Assembly: GCA_002403375.1 (NCBI GenBank)
Contig: DHHQ01000023.1
Location: forward strand, 139,070-203,069
Reading direction: 5' to 3'
From: Thiobacillus denitrificans
GTDB taxonomy: Bacteria; Pseudomonadota; Gammaproteobacteria; Burkholderiales; Thiobacillaceae
DNA: 64,000 bases
Within the stretch, counting starts at the first letter, position 1. Every line of letters begins with the position of its first letter. This document shows positions 18,855 through 28,760 of the stretch, piece after piece. The position numbers and the translations under genes are program-made. Under the pieces are notes generated by a model. It ran no database searches. It saw nothing but the letters and a program-made list of their open reading frames with translations, and was not told the origin of the DNA.

Positions 18855-19487
18855 ATGTCCGAAGCGCCTCACCGCAAGCGGCTGGGAGCTGAAGAGCGGC
18901 GCGAGGAGATCATCCGCGTGACGCTCGAGCTCGCCGCCAGGCAGGGCGTCGACGACGTCACCACCCAGGACATGGCGCAGGCGATGGGGGTGACCCAGGG
19001 CGCGGTGTTCCGCCACTTCCCCAGCAAGGACGCGATCTGGCTCGCGGTGATGCAGTGGGTGCGCGCGCGCCTGATGGCCGTGCTCGGGCGCGCCGCGGCC
19101 CAGGGGCGCGACCCGCTCGACGCGCTCGAGCGCATGTTCCGGGCGCACATCGACTTCATCGACGGCCACCCGGCGATCCCCCGCGTGCTCACCTCCGAGC
19201 ACCTCCACGGCCGCAGCCCGGCGCTGCGCCAGCTGGTGACCGAGATCCTGCTCGCCTACGAGGCCCGGGTCGCCGGCCTGCTCGAGGCGGCGAAAGCCGC
19301 CGGGCTCGCGCGTGCGGACCTCGACGCCCGCGCCGCCGCGACGCTCTACCTCGGCATGATCCAGGGGCTGGTGCTGCAGGCCTCGATCCTGCGCGACCGG
19401 CGCACCCTGGCCGACGAGGCGACGCGCACCTTTCCGGTCTTCCTGCAGGCCGTCCGCTCCCCCCCCACCGAAGGAGAACCACGATGA
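18855..19487 (+). CDS. TetR/AcrR-family transcriptional regulator
   Basis: A 210-aa repressor. The N-terminal HTH spans about residues 14-60 (REEIIRVTLELAARQGVDDVTTQDMAQ split over helices, then GVTQGAVFRHFPSKDAIW), which is typical TetR. The C-terminal ligand-binding domain is helical, as expected. It is first in a tightly packed operon; its stop overlaps the next start (ATGA). It very probably represses its own operon through the inverted repeat just upstream. The ligand is unknown; the operon encodes an efflux-type ABC system. Confidence 0.9.
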   Translation: MSEAPHRKRLGAEERREEIIRVTLELAARQGVDDVTTQDMAQAMGVTQGAVFRHFPSKDAIWLAVMQWVRARLMAVLGRAAAQGRDPLDALERMFRAHIDFIDGHPAIPRVLTSEHLHGRSPALRQLVTEILLAYEARVAGLLEAAKAAGLARADLDARAAATLYLGMIQGLVLQASILRDRRTLADEATRTFPVFLQAVRSPPTEGEPR

Positions 19488-19957
19488 AACCCACCCCCCT
19501 GATAGTTGCCGCCCTGCTTGTCCTGGCTGGCCCCGCTGCCGCGGCCGACGGCCCGCACGCGCATTCCTCGCCGGTCGCCGACGGCCGCGCGGTGCTGGAA
19601 CTCAGCCCGGCAGAGCGCGCGATGATCCTCGAGGAAATGCGGCTGTTCCTCGCCGGGGTGCAGGGCATGATCGGCGCCTTGGGGCAGCAGGACATGGCGG
19701 CGGCGGCCGAGGCCGCGCGCGGCATGGGCAGGAAGATGGTGCACGAGGTCCCCCCCGCGCTGCGCGCCAAGCTGCCGCTGGAGTTTCGCCAGATCGGCTC
19801 TTCGGTGCACGGCGATTTCGACCAGATCGCACTCGACGCCGAGACCCTGAAGGATCCCGGCCATACGCTCGGCCAGCTGTCGGCCACGCTGCAGAAGTGC
19901 GTGGCGTGCCACGCCGCCTACCAGATCCGGGAAAGCGGATTCGCGGCCGCGCATTGA
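19484..19957 (+). CDS. Periplasmic protein with a single haem c motif
   Basis: A 157-aa protein with a Sec signal peptide (about 1-20, ending AAAADG) and one CVACH haem-attachment motif at residues 139-143 close to the C-terminus. The rest is helical and Met-containing (MILEEMRLFLAGVQGMIGALG). The C-terminal CxxCH in a helical protein resembles four-helix cytochrome c-prime-like proteins, but the family is not certain. It overlaps the TetR gene and ends 1 nt before the HlyD gene. Its presence in an efflux operon is unexpected. Confidence 0.75.
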   Translation: MKPTPLIVAALLVLAGPAAAADGPHAHSSPVADGRAVLELSPAERAMILEEMRLFLAGVQGMIGALGQQDMAAAAEAARGMGRKMVHEVPPALRAKLPLEFRQIGSSVHGDFDQIALDAETLKDPGHTLGQLSATLQKCVACHAAYQIRESGFAAAH

Positions 19958-19958
19958 G

Positions 19959-21125
19959 ATGAAGGCGAAACCGCGCAGCCTCGCCCTGGCGTTCGGCGTC
20001 GCCGCCTTCGCCGCTGCCTTCGTCTGGCTCTTCGCGACGCGCGGGCCGCTGGCGCCGGTCGCCGTCACGACCGCGCCGGTCGAGGTCGCCGAGCTGCGCC
20101 CCGCCGCCTACGGGATCGGCACCGTCGAGGCGCGCCACGCCTACGCGGTCGGTCCGATCCAGGCCGGGCGGCTGCTGCGGGTGACGGTCGACCACGGCGA
20201 CCGGGTGCAGGCCGGCCAGTTGCTCGCCGAGATGGACCCGGTCGACCTCGGCGCGCGCACCGAGGCGGCGGCCAGCGCGATCGCCCGCGCCCGGCAGGCC
20301 GCGCAGGCGGCGCAGGCGCAGGTCGACGAGGCCGCCAGCCGCGCAGGCATGGCGCGCGCCAGCCTCGCGCGCTACGAGGCGCTGCAGCGCCGCAATTTCG
20401 TCGCACCCGAGATGGTCGACGGCTACCGGCACGAACGTGCCGCGGCCGAGGCCGCCCTCGAGGCGGCGCAGGCGAATGCGGCGGCGGCCCGGCGCGAGAT
20501 CGCCCGCGCCGAGGCCGAGCGCTCGGCCCTGCTGCGGCAGCGCGACAGCCTCAGGCTCCTGAGCCCCGTCGACGGCGTGGTGACCGCACGCGAGGCCGAA
20601 CCCGGCACCACGGTGGTGGCCGGACAGGCGGTGCTGCGGCTGGTCGACCCCGCGCGCCTGTGGGTGCGCGCCCGCGTCGACCAGGCGCGCGCCGAAGGCG
20701 TCGCCGTCGGGCAGCCGGCCGACATCGTGCTGCGCTCGGCGCCCGGCTCGGTGCTGCGCGGCACGGTGGCGCGGATCGACCTGCAAAGCGACGTGCTCAC
20801 CGAGGAGCGCATCGTCAACGTCGCCTTCGACGCGCCGCCCGCCCGCCTCTATCTCGGCGAGCTCGCCGAGGTGACGATCCGCCTGCCCGGCGCGAGCGAG
20901 GCGTTGAGCGTCCCGCGCGCAGCGCTCGCCCAGCAGGGCGGCCAGCCGGGCGTCTGGCAGGTCGACGGCGGCCGCGCACGCTTCACGCCGGTGCAGATCG
21001 GCGTACAGACCGCCGAGCGGGTCGAGATCACCTCCGGCCCCGGCGCCGGCGAGCGCGTCGTCGTCTACAGCGCCGGGCAGCTCGCGCCCGACGTGCGCGT
21101 GCGCGCGCAACGGCAGGCGCCATGA
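19959..21125 (+). CDS. HlyD/RND-type periplasmic adaptor protein
   Basis: A 388-aa membrane-fusion protein anchored by an N-terminal helix (about 8-27). It has a biotinyl-lipoyl half motif (GRLLRVTVDHGDRVQAGQLLAEMD), a long Ala-rich coiled-coil hairpin (about 95-185), the second lipoyl half (LLSPVDGVVTAREAEPGTTV) and beta-barrel parts. It links the ABC permease to the periplasm or outer membrane. It starts 1 nt after the haem protein stop and overlaps the permease start (ATGA). Confidence 0.9.
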   Translation: MKAKPRSLALAFGVAAFAAAFVWLFATRGPLAPVAVTTAPVEVAELRPAAYGIGTVEARHAYAVGPIQAGRLLRVTVDHGDRVQAGQLLAEMDPVDLGARTEAAASAIARARQAAQAAQAQVDEAASRAGMARASLARYEALQRRNFVAPEMVDGYRHERAAAEAALEAAQANAAAARREIARAEAERSALLRQRDSLRLLSPVDGVVTAREAEPGTTVVAGQAVLRLVDPARLWVRARVDQARAEGVAVGQPADIVLRSAPGSVLRGTVARIDLQSDVLTEERIVNVAFDAPPARLYLGELAEVTIRLPGASEALSVPRAALAQQGGQPGVWQVDGGRARFTPVQIGVQTAERVEITSGPGAGERVVVYSAGQLAPDVRVRAQRQAP

Positions 21126-22315
21126 TCAACCTCGCCCGGCGCGACATCGGCCACCATCTCAAGAGCTACCTGCTGACCGGGCTCGGCCTCGGCCTCCTGA
21201 TCGGCGTGACGCTGACGATGGCGGGGGTGTACCGCGGCATGGTCGACGACGCCCGCGTGCTGCTGCGCGCGGTCGACGCCGACGTCTGGGTGGTTCAGCA
21301 GCACACCCTCGGCCCCTTCGCCGAGCCGTCCGCCGTCCCGGACGACCTCTACCGCGCGCTGCTCGGCCTCGACGGCGTGACCCAGGCGGGCAACGTCGCC
21401 TACCTCACGATGCAGGTGTCGCACCGGGGCCGCTCGCAGCGCGTGATGGTCGCCGGCTACGAAGCCGGCAAGCCGGGCGGGCCGGCGTATCTCGTCGCCG
21501 GCCGGCCGATCGCCCGCGCGCATTACGAGGCGGTCGCAGACGCCAAGACAGGGTTCGCGGTCGGCGACGTCGTCCGCATCCGCCGCAACGACTACACCGT
21601 GGTCGGGCTCACGCGCCGCATGGTGTCGTCCAACGGCGACCCGATGCTGTTCATCCCGTTGAAGGACGCGCAGGAGGCGCAGTTTCTCAAGGACAACGAC
21701 GCCATCGTCGAGGACCGCCGCCGGCTCGCCGCGAATCCGGGAATCAACCGCCCCGGCCAGCCCGGCGTGCTCGACGCGGTCGAGGCGATCCAGGCGTCGA
21801 GCCACAAGGTCAACGCGGTGTTGCTGCGGCTCGCGCCGGGCGTCGACGCACGTGCGGTCGCCGATACCATCGCACGCTGGCAGCGCTTCACCGCCTACAC
21901 CCGCGACGACATGGAAGAGATTCTCGTCGCCAAGCTGATCGCCACCGCGGCCAAGCAGATCGGCCTGTTCCTGATCATCCTCGCGGTGGTGAGCGCGGCC
22001 ATCGTCGCCTTCATCATCTACACGATGACGCTCGGCAAGATCAAGGAGATCGCCGTGCTCAAGCTGATCGGCACCAGGAACCGCACCATCGCCGCGATGA
22101 TCGTGCAGGAGGCGCTGGGCCTCGGGGTGATCGGCTTTTTCGTCGGCAAGTTCGCCGCCACGCTGTGGGCGCCGGCCTTTCCCAAATACGTGCTGCTCGA
22201 AACCGGCGACGCCGTGCGCGCTTTCGCGCTGACGCTGGTCGTGTGCGCGCTGGCCTCGGTGCTGGCGATCCGCGCCGCGCTCAGGATCGACCCGGCGGAG
22301 GCGATCGGTGGCTGA
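21122..22315 (+). CDS. ABC transporter permease, MacB/FtsX type
   Basis: A 397-aa permease with an N-terminal helix (about 18-38), a large periplasmic MacB-like domain (about 40-275), and three C-terminal helices (about 278-305, 325-345, 362-385) with the FtsX-family signature KIKEIAVLKLIGTRN. The C-terminal DPAEAIGG is typical. This DevC/MacB-like topology serves mechanotransmission-type export with the HlyD adaptor. The stop lies inside the next gene (8-bp overlap). Confidence 0.9.
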   Translation: MINLARRDIGHHLKSYLLTGLGLGLLIGVTLTMAGVYRGMVDDARVLLRAVDADVWVVQQHTLGPFAEPSAVPDDLYRALLGLDGVTQAGNVAYLTMQVSHRGRSQRVMVAGYEAGKPGGPAYLVAGRPIARAHYEAVADAKTGFAVGDVVRIRRNDYTVVGLTRRMVSSNGDPMLFIPLKDAQEAQFLKDNDAIVEDRRRLAANPGINRPGQPGVLDAVEAIQASSHKVNAVLLRLAPGVDARAVADTIARWQRFTAYTRDDMEEILVAKLIATAAKQIGLFLIILAVVSAAIVAFIIYTMTLGKIKEIAVLKLIGTRNRTIAAMIVQEALGLGVIGFFVGKFAATLWAPAFPKYVLLETGDAVRAFALTLVVCALASVLAIRAALRIDPAEAIGG

Positions 22316-23021
22316 CACACAACCCGCAATCCTGATCGAGGGCATCACCAAGCGCTACGGCCACGGCAGCGCGGCGGTCGATGCGCTGAAGGGCGTCGAC
22401 ATGACGGTGTATCCGGGCGAAGTGGTCGGGCTGATCGGTCCCTCCGGATCCGGCAAGTCCACGCTGCTGAAATGCCTGGGCGCCGTGATCGAGCCGACCG
22501 CGGGCAGGTTCACCCTCGGCGGCGAGGTCATCTACGACGACGGCTGGAAGACCGGCGACCTGCGCGCGCTGCGCCGTGATCGCATCGGTTTCGTTTTCCA
22601 GGCGCCCTATCTGATCCCGTTTCTCGACGCCACCGACAACGTCGCGCTGCTGCCGATGCTGGCCGGCGTGCCGAACGCCGAGGCGCGCCGGACCGCGCTG
22701 GAGATGCTGACCGCGCTCGACGTGCAGCACCGGGCGCAGGCGCGCATCGCCGAGCTGTCCGGCGGCGAGCAGCAGCGCGTGGCGATCGCGCGCGCGCTCG
22801 CCAACAAGCCGCCGATCATCCTCGCCGACGAGCCGACCGCGCCGCTCGACAGCGAACGCGCCCTCACCGTGGTGAAGATCCTCAACCGCCTGGCGCAGGA
22901 ATTCCAGACCGCGATCATCGTCGTCACCCACGACGAAAAGATCATTCCGACCTTCAAACGCATTTACCATATCCGCGACGGCAAGACCTACGAAGAAGCA
23001 GGCGAGGGAAGACCCCTATGA
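22308..23021 (+). CDS. ABC transporter ATP-binding protein, LolD/MacB/DevA type
   Basis: A 237-aa ATPase with Walker A GPSGSGKST (about 44-52), Q-loop FVFQAPYLIPF, signature LSGGEQQRVAIARAL, Walker B IILADEPTAPLD and H-loop VVTHDEK. It pairs with the FtsX-type permease. The start is the GTG at 22308 inside the permease gene. The P-T-A-P-L-D variant of the D-loop region (usually PTGNLD/PTAALD) is within family variation. Confidence 0.93.
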   Translation: MADTQPAILIEGITKRYGHGSAAVDALKGVDMTVYPGEVVGLIGPSGSGKSTLLKCLGAVIEPTAGRFTLGGEVIYDDGWKTGDLRALRRDRIGFVFQAPYLIPFLDATDNVALLPMLAGVPNAEARRTALEMLTALDVQHRAQARIAELSGGEQQRVAIARALANKPPIILADEPTAPLDSERALTVVKILNRLAQEFQTAIIVVTHDEKIIPTFKRIYHIRDGKTYEEAGEGRPL

Positions 23022-24448
23022 AGCTCACATTTCTCGGCGCAGCGCGCGAAGTCACCGGCTCGAGCTACCTGGTGGAGGCGGACGGCGTGCGCTTCCTGGT
23101 CGATTGCGGCATGTTCCAGGGCGGCCGCGAGACGCGCGCCAAGAACCAGCGCGCGTTTCCCTTCGATCCGCGCAGCATCGACTTCGTCATCCTCACCCAT
23201 GCCCACATCGACCATTCCGGACTGCTGCCGCGGCTGGTCGCACTCGGCTTCAAGGGCCAGATCCACGCGACCCGCGCCACCTGCGACCTGCTGGCGGTGA
23301 TGCTGCCCGATTCGGCGCACATCCAGGAAAAGGAGGCCGAGTACGCCAACCTCAACCGCTTCCGCAAGGACATGGCCAAACGCGACGCCAAGCGCGGACT
23401 CCCGCCGCGCGACATCGCGCCGCTGTACACGGTGGCGCAGGCACATGCCTCGCTGAAGCAGCTGAACCGGGTCGACTACGACCTGGAAATCGCGCCGCAC
23501 CCGCGGGTGCGCTGTACCTTTCGCGACGCCGGCCACATCCTCGGCTCGGCGATCGTCGAGGTGTGGGTGGGCGAAGGCGCGGGGCGCCGCAAGATCGTGT
23601 TTTCCGGCGACCTCGGCCAGCCCGCGCGGCCGCTGCTGCAGGACCCGACGCACATCCACGACGCCGACTACCTGGTGGTCGAATCGACCTACGGCAACCG
23701 CGATCACAAGAGCATGGCCGCGACGCAGGACGAACTGGTGGAGGCGATCAACGACACCATCGAGAAGAAGGGCGGCAATGTCATCATCCCCGCCTTCGCG
23801 GTGGGCCGCACCCAGGACATGCTCTACCTGCTGGCCGACCTCGCGCGGCAGGGCCGCATCCCCAAGCTCACCGTGTTCGTCGATTCGCCGATGGCGACCG
23901 CCGCCACCGAAATCACCTACAAGCACATGGCGCTGCTCGACGACGAGACCCATGAGCTGATGGGACGGCACGGCGGCGCGGCGCACTTCCGCAAGCTCGA
24001 CTTCGTCGAGGACGTCGAGGAGTCGAAGTCGCTCGACCGCATCAAGGGCGGCGCCGTCATCATCTCGGCCAGCGGCATGTGCGAAGCTGGCCGCATCAAG
24101 TTCCACCTGCGCGCCAACCTGCCGCGCCGCGAATCGACCATCCTGATCACCGGCTTCCAGGCCGCCGGAACCTTCGGCCGCCGCCTGGTCGACGGCGCGA
24201 AGCGGGTGCGGCTGCTCGGCGAGGACCTCCCGGTACGCGCCGACCTCTACACGCTCGGCGGACTGTCGGCGCACGCCGACCGCAGCGCGCTCCTGGCCTG
24301 GCTCGGCCATTTCCGCAGCAAGCCGCGGCGCGTGTTCGTGGTGCACGGCGAGGAGACGGTGGCGACCGGCTTCGCCGCCGACCTGCAGGCGACATTCGGC
24401 TGGGACGCGACGGCGCCTGCGGCGGGCTACAGCGTGATCCTCGACTAG
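23018..24448 (+). CDS. Metallo-beta-lactamase/beta-CASP nuclease-like protein
   Basis: A 476-aa protein of the CPSF73/YSH1-like group. Motif 2 is THAHIDHSG (His61, His63, Asp65, His66), followed by RDAGHILGSA, the metal-bridging SGDLG, then the beta-CASP domain with VESTYGNR and ISASGMCEAGR, and the terminal GLSAHADR and VVHGE. All metal ligands appear intact, so RNA cleavage is likely; in bacteria the role is uncertain. It is translationally coupled (ATGA) to the ABC ATPase, so it is apparently part of the TetR-controlled operon. Confidence 0.9.
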   Translation: MKLTFLGAAREVTGSSYLVEADGVRFLVDCGMFQGGRETRAKNQRAFPFDPRSIDFVILTHAHIDHSGLLPRLVALGFKGQIHATRATCDLLAVMLPDSAHIQEKEAEYANLNRFRKDMAKRDAKRGLPPRDIAPLYTVAQAHASLKQLNRVDYDLEIAPHPRVRCTFRDAGHILGSAIVEVWVGEGAGRRKIVFSGDLGQPARPLLQDPTHIHDADYLVVESTYGNRDHKSMAATQDELVEAINDTIEKKGGNVIIPAFAVGRTQDMLYLLADLARQGRIPKLTVFVDSPMATAATEITYKHMALLDDETHELMGRHGGAAHFRKLDFVEDVEESKSLDRIKGGAVIISASGMCEAGRIKFHLRANLPRRESTILITGFQAAGTFGRRLVDGAKRVRLLGEDLPVRADLYTLGGLSAHADRSALLAWLGHFRSKPRRVFVVHGEETVATGFAADLQATFGWDATAPAAGYSVILD

Positions 24449-24449
24449 C

Positions 24450-25529
24450 GTGGCCTGCGTGAAGAATCGACACCGTCTCATCCGGCGCCTCCCGTTCGCG
24501 CTGCTGTGCGCAGGCGCGATCGGATCCGTGCAGGCCGCCTCGGTCGCCGACTGGGAGGGCTGCAGCGCGATCGTTTCGGACGTCGAGCGGCTGGCGTGCT
24601 ACGACCGCGTATCGGGCCGCTCGCAGCCGGAGGCCGCGCCGCCGCCCGTGGTCGAGCCGGTCGCGGTCGCGCCGGCCGAGGAAGCCCCCCCCGCCATGCC
24701 GACGACCCTGCTGGAACCCAAGTTCCTGTCGGCGCTCTCGCGCCACTGGGAGCTCGATAACGAGGCGAAGCAGGGCGCGTTCCTGTTCCGCGCGCACCAC
24801 CCCAACTACATCCTGCCGATCAAGTACAGCACCGCGCCCAACGAAGCCCCCTTCCTGCAGGAATTCGCCGAGCCCGAGGCCGGGCTCGACAACGTCGAGA
24901 CCGAGCTCCAGCTGAGCTTCAAGATCAAGGGCATGGAAGGCGTGCTCGGCTACGACGACCTCGACCTGTGGTTCGGCTATACGGTGACGTCGTTCTGGCA
25001 GGCCTACAACCGCGACATCTCGTCGCCGTTCCGCGAGAACAACTACGAGCCCGAGATGATGCTGGTCTACCGCACCGATTACTCGCTCGCCGGCTTTCGC
25101 GGCCGCTACATCAGTCTCGGGGCGTCGCACCAGTCCAACGGTCGCGGCGCGGTGCTGTCGCGCAGCTGGAACCGCGTCTACGCCCAGTTCGGCTTGGAGC
25201 GCGACAACCTGGCCGTGCTGATCCGTCCCTGGTACCGCATTCCCGAGTCGGCGGAGGACGACGACAACCCGGACATCGACGACTACATGGGGCAGGGCGA
25301 CATCATCGCCGTCTACCACAAGGGCCGCGACACCTTCTCGCTGCTGCTGCGCAACAACCTGAGGACGCCGGACAACCGCGGGGCGGTGAAGCTCAACTGG
25401 AGCTTCCCGCTGCACGGGCGCCTGAAGGGCTACGTGCAGTACTTCAACGGCTACGGCGAGTCGCTGATCGACTACGACCACCACCAGCAGTCGCTCGGCG
25501 TCGGCTTCAGCCTGAGCGAGGGCATGTAG
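24450..25529 (+). CDS. pldA: Outer-membrane phospholipase A
   Basis: A 359-aa OMPLA-type phospholipase that degrades phospholipids in the outer leaflet. The catalytic His227 and Ser229 sit in the signature SHQSNGRG, followed by SRSWNRVYAQF with the polar Asn. C-terminal beta-strands end in GVGFSLSEGM, although the terminal residue is Met, not the usual aromatic. The N-terminus has a signal peptide (about 1-30) and an acidic/proline linker (about 60-85). The start is uncertain: GTG 24450 or GTG 24459, which would begin MKNRHRL. It begins 1 nt after the beta-CASP gene and converges with the protease gene with a 2-nt gap. Confidence 0.9.
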   Translation: MACVKNRHRLIRRLPFALLCAGAIGSVQAASVADWEGCSAIVSDVERLACYDRVSGRSQPEAAPPPVVEPVAVAPAEEAPPAMPTTLLEPKFLSALSRHWELDNEAKQGAFLFRAHHPNYILPIKYSTAPNEAPFLQEFAEPEAGLDNVETELQLSFKIKGMEGVLGYDDLDLWFGYTVTSFWQAYNRDISSPFRENNYEPEMMLVYRTDYSLAGFRGRYISLGASHQSNGRGAVLSRSWNRVYAQFGLERDNLAVLIRPWYRIPESAEDDDNPDIDDYMGQGDIIAVYHKGRDTFSLLLRNNLRTPDNRGAVKLNWSFPLHGRLKGYVQYFNGYGESLIDYDHHQQSLGVGFSLSEGM

Positions 25530-25531
25530 CG

Positions 25532-26374
25532 CTAGGGCGTCGTCTGCGCCTGTTCGAGCAGCCGGTGCACGTACTTCGCCGGGATCGCGTAGCTGATCCC
25601 GCTCGGCGCGGAGAGCGCGGCCTCCTTCGACCCCTTCACGTACACCGAATTGACCACGCCGAGCACCTCGCCCGTGTCGGGGTGCCACACCGGACTGCCG
25701 CTGTTGCCCGGGTAGGCGATCGCGTCGAGCTCGAACACCTCGTAGGCATCCTTGGCCTGCTTGAGCGTGCGCGCCGTGAGTTGCGCGGCATTTTGCAGGG
25801 GGGTGAACACGGGAATGATCGCCGCCAGCCCGGCACGGTGGGTCGACGGGTTGAGCCCGAGCACCGAACCGATCGGATAGCCGGTGAAATAGAGTTGCCA
25901 GCCCTCGCGCGCCTGCGCCGAGTCGCCCAGCTTCAGCGTCGGCAAAGGGTCGCCCTCGATCTTCAGCAGCGCCAGGTCGCGCGACTTGTCGGTGGCGACG
26001 ACGCGCGCCGCGCGCACGCTCATCTGGCGGTCGCGCCCGATGAAGACCGCGTGGGTTTCCTTCTTCTCGGGGTCGAGCGGCTTGGCGAAGATATGCGCGC
26101 ACGACACCACGTGCAGGCCGTCGAGCACGGCGAATCCGGTGCCCTGCAGGCTCGCGCGCGGACTGCCGGTCGGATTGAAGACGCCGACGCCGACCACCGC
26201 CGGCTTCACCGTCAGCAGGGTGTCGGCGACGTCGGCGCCCGCGGAGGCAGTCAGCATCAGCCCCAGCCAGAGCCAGCCGGCACGGCGCTTGCTGGAAAAA
26301 ATGCCGCCGAGCCATCCGGGCAGCGTCAGACAAATTCGATACAATCCGGGCGCCAACAAAGACTTTCTAATCAT
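25532..26374 (-). CDS. Trypsin-like serine protease (no PDZ)
   Basis: A 280-aa secreted or membrane-tethered S1/DegP-like protease. The triad is His94 (SCAHIF), Asp133 (SRDLALLKI) and Ser225 (YPGNSGSPV). A hydrophobic segment at about 34-49 (WLWLGLMLTASAGA) looks like a signal or anchor; the preceding 30 residues are unusually long for a signal peptide, so the start may be wrong, though no better ATG follows. No PDZ domain is present. The stop is 2 nt from the convergent pldA stop, leaving no room for a terminator between them. Confidence 0.82.
   Translation of the reverse strand: MIRKSLLAPGLYRICLTLPGWLGGIFSSKRRAGWLWLGLMLTASAGADVADTLLTVKPAVVGVGVFNPTGSPRASLQGTGFAVLDGLHVVSCAHIFAKPLDPEKKETHAVFIGRDRQMSVRAARVVATDKSRDLALLKIEGDPLPTLKLGDSAQAREGWQLYFTGYPIGSVLGLNPSTHRAGLAAIIPVFTPLQNAAQLTARTLKQAKDAYEVFELDAIAYPGNSGSPVWHPDTGEVLGVVNSVYVKGSKEAALSAPSGISYAIPAKYVHRLLEQAQTTP
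26340..26345 (+). promoter_or_regulatory. Possible -10 of the nucleotide-sugar gene pair
   Basis: TACAAT lies 44 bp upstream of the dehydrogenase start, in the 5' end of the divergent protease gene. No clear -35 is present at the expected distance. Confidence 0.3.
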
Positions 26375-26388
26375 GGGGGAATCCGAGC

Positions 26389-27668
<1,280 letters not shown>

Positions 27669-27669
<1 letters not shown>

Positions 27670-28694
27670 TGTCCGCGTTCGATGCGCTCAAGACCTCGTT
27701 GCAGGCCGAGCCGAAGACCTGGCTCGTCACCGGCGCCGCCGGCTTCATCGGCAGCAACCTGGTCGAGGCCCTGCTGCTGCTGGATCAGAAGGTCGTCGGC
27801 CTCGACAACTTCGCCACCGGATCCGAGAAGAACCTGGCGCAGGTGCAGGCCGGCGTCGGCGACCGCTGGAAAAACTTCACTTTCAAGCGTGGCGACATCC
27901 GCGACCTGATCACCTGCCATGCCGCGTGCAAGGGCGTCGACTACGTGCTGCACCAGGCCGCGCTCGGCTCGGTGCCGCGCTCGATCGAGGACCCGATCTC
28001 GACCCACGCCGCCAACAACACCGGCTTCCTCAACATGCTGGTCGCGGCGCGCGACGCCAGGGTGAAGCGCTTCGTCTACGCCGCGTCGTCGTCGACCTAC
28101 GGCGATCACCCCGGCCTGCCCAAGGTCGAGGACGTCATCGGCAAGCCGCTGTCGCCCTATGCCGTCACCAAGCTCGTCAACGAGCTGTACGCCGACGTGT
28201 TCGGCCGCTGCTACGGCATGGAGTCGATCGGGCTCAGGTACTTCAACATCTTCGGCCGCCGCCAGGATCCCAACGGCGCCTACGCCGCGGTGGTGCCGAA
28301 ATGGGTCGCCAGCATGATCCACAACGAGCCGGTCTACATCAACGGCGACGGCGAGACCAGCCGCGACTTCTGCTACATCGACAACGTCATCCAGGCCAAC
28401 CTGCTCGCCGCCACCAGCCAGCATGCGGATGCGGCCAACCAGGTCTACAACGTCGCGGTCGGCGACCGCACCACGCTCAACCAGCTGTTCGAGGCGATCC
28501 GCTCGCTGCTGGCGCCGAAGTTTCCCCATCTCGCCGACTTCAAGCCGGTCTACCGCGACTTCCGCGCCGGCGACGTGCGCCACTCGCTCGCCGACATCGG
28601 CAAGGCGCGCACGCGGCTGGGCTACGAACCGACGCACCGCATCGGCGAGGGCCTGGCCGAGGCGATGGACTGGTACGTGCGCGACCTCGCCTGA
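27669..28694 (+). CDS. tviC: NAD-dependent UDP-sugar 4-epimerase (TviC/WbpP type)
   Basis: A 341-aa short-chain dehydrogenase/epimerase with the NAD motif GAAGFIGSNL (about 22-31), SSSTYG, and the catalytic Tyr164/Lys168 in SPYAVTK. The motif RYFNIFGRRQDPNG and the extended N-terminus before the Rossmann fold match UDP-GlcNAc(A) C4-epimerases. With the dehydrogenase it would make UDP-GalNAcA from UDP-GlcNAc. It starts in the last base of the dehydrogenase stop codon. Confidence 0.88.
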
Positions 28695-28760
28695 CCCCGC
28701 GTCTCCCGCCTGCGCGGATCGTCGACGGAACCGCGCCCGCGAATTCGGCATAATGGCGCG

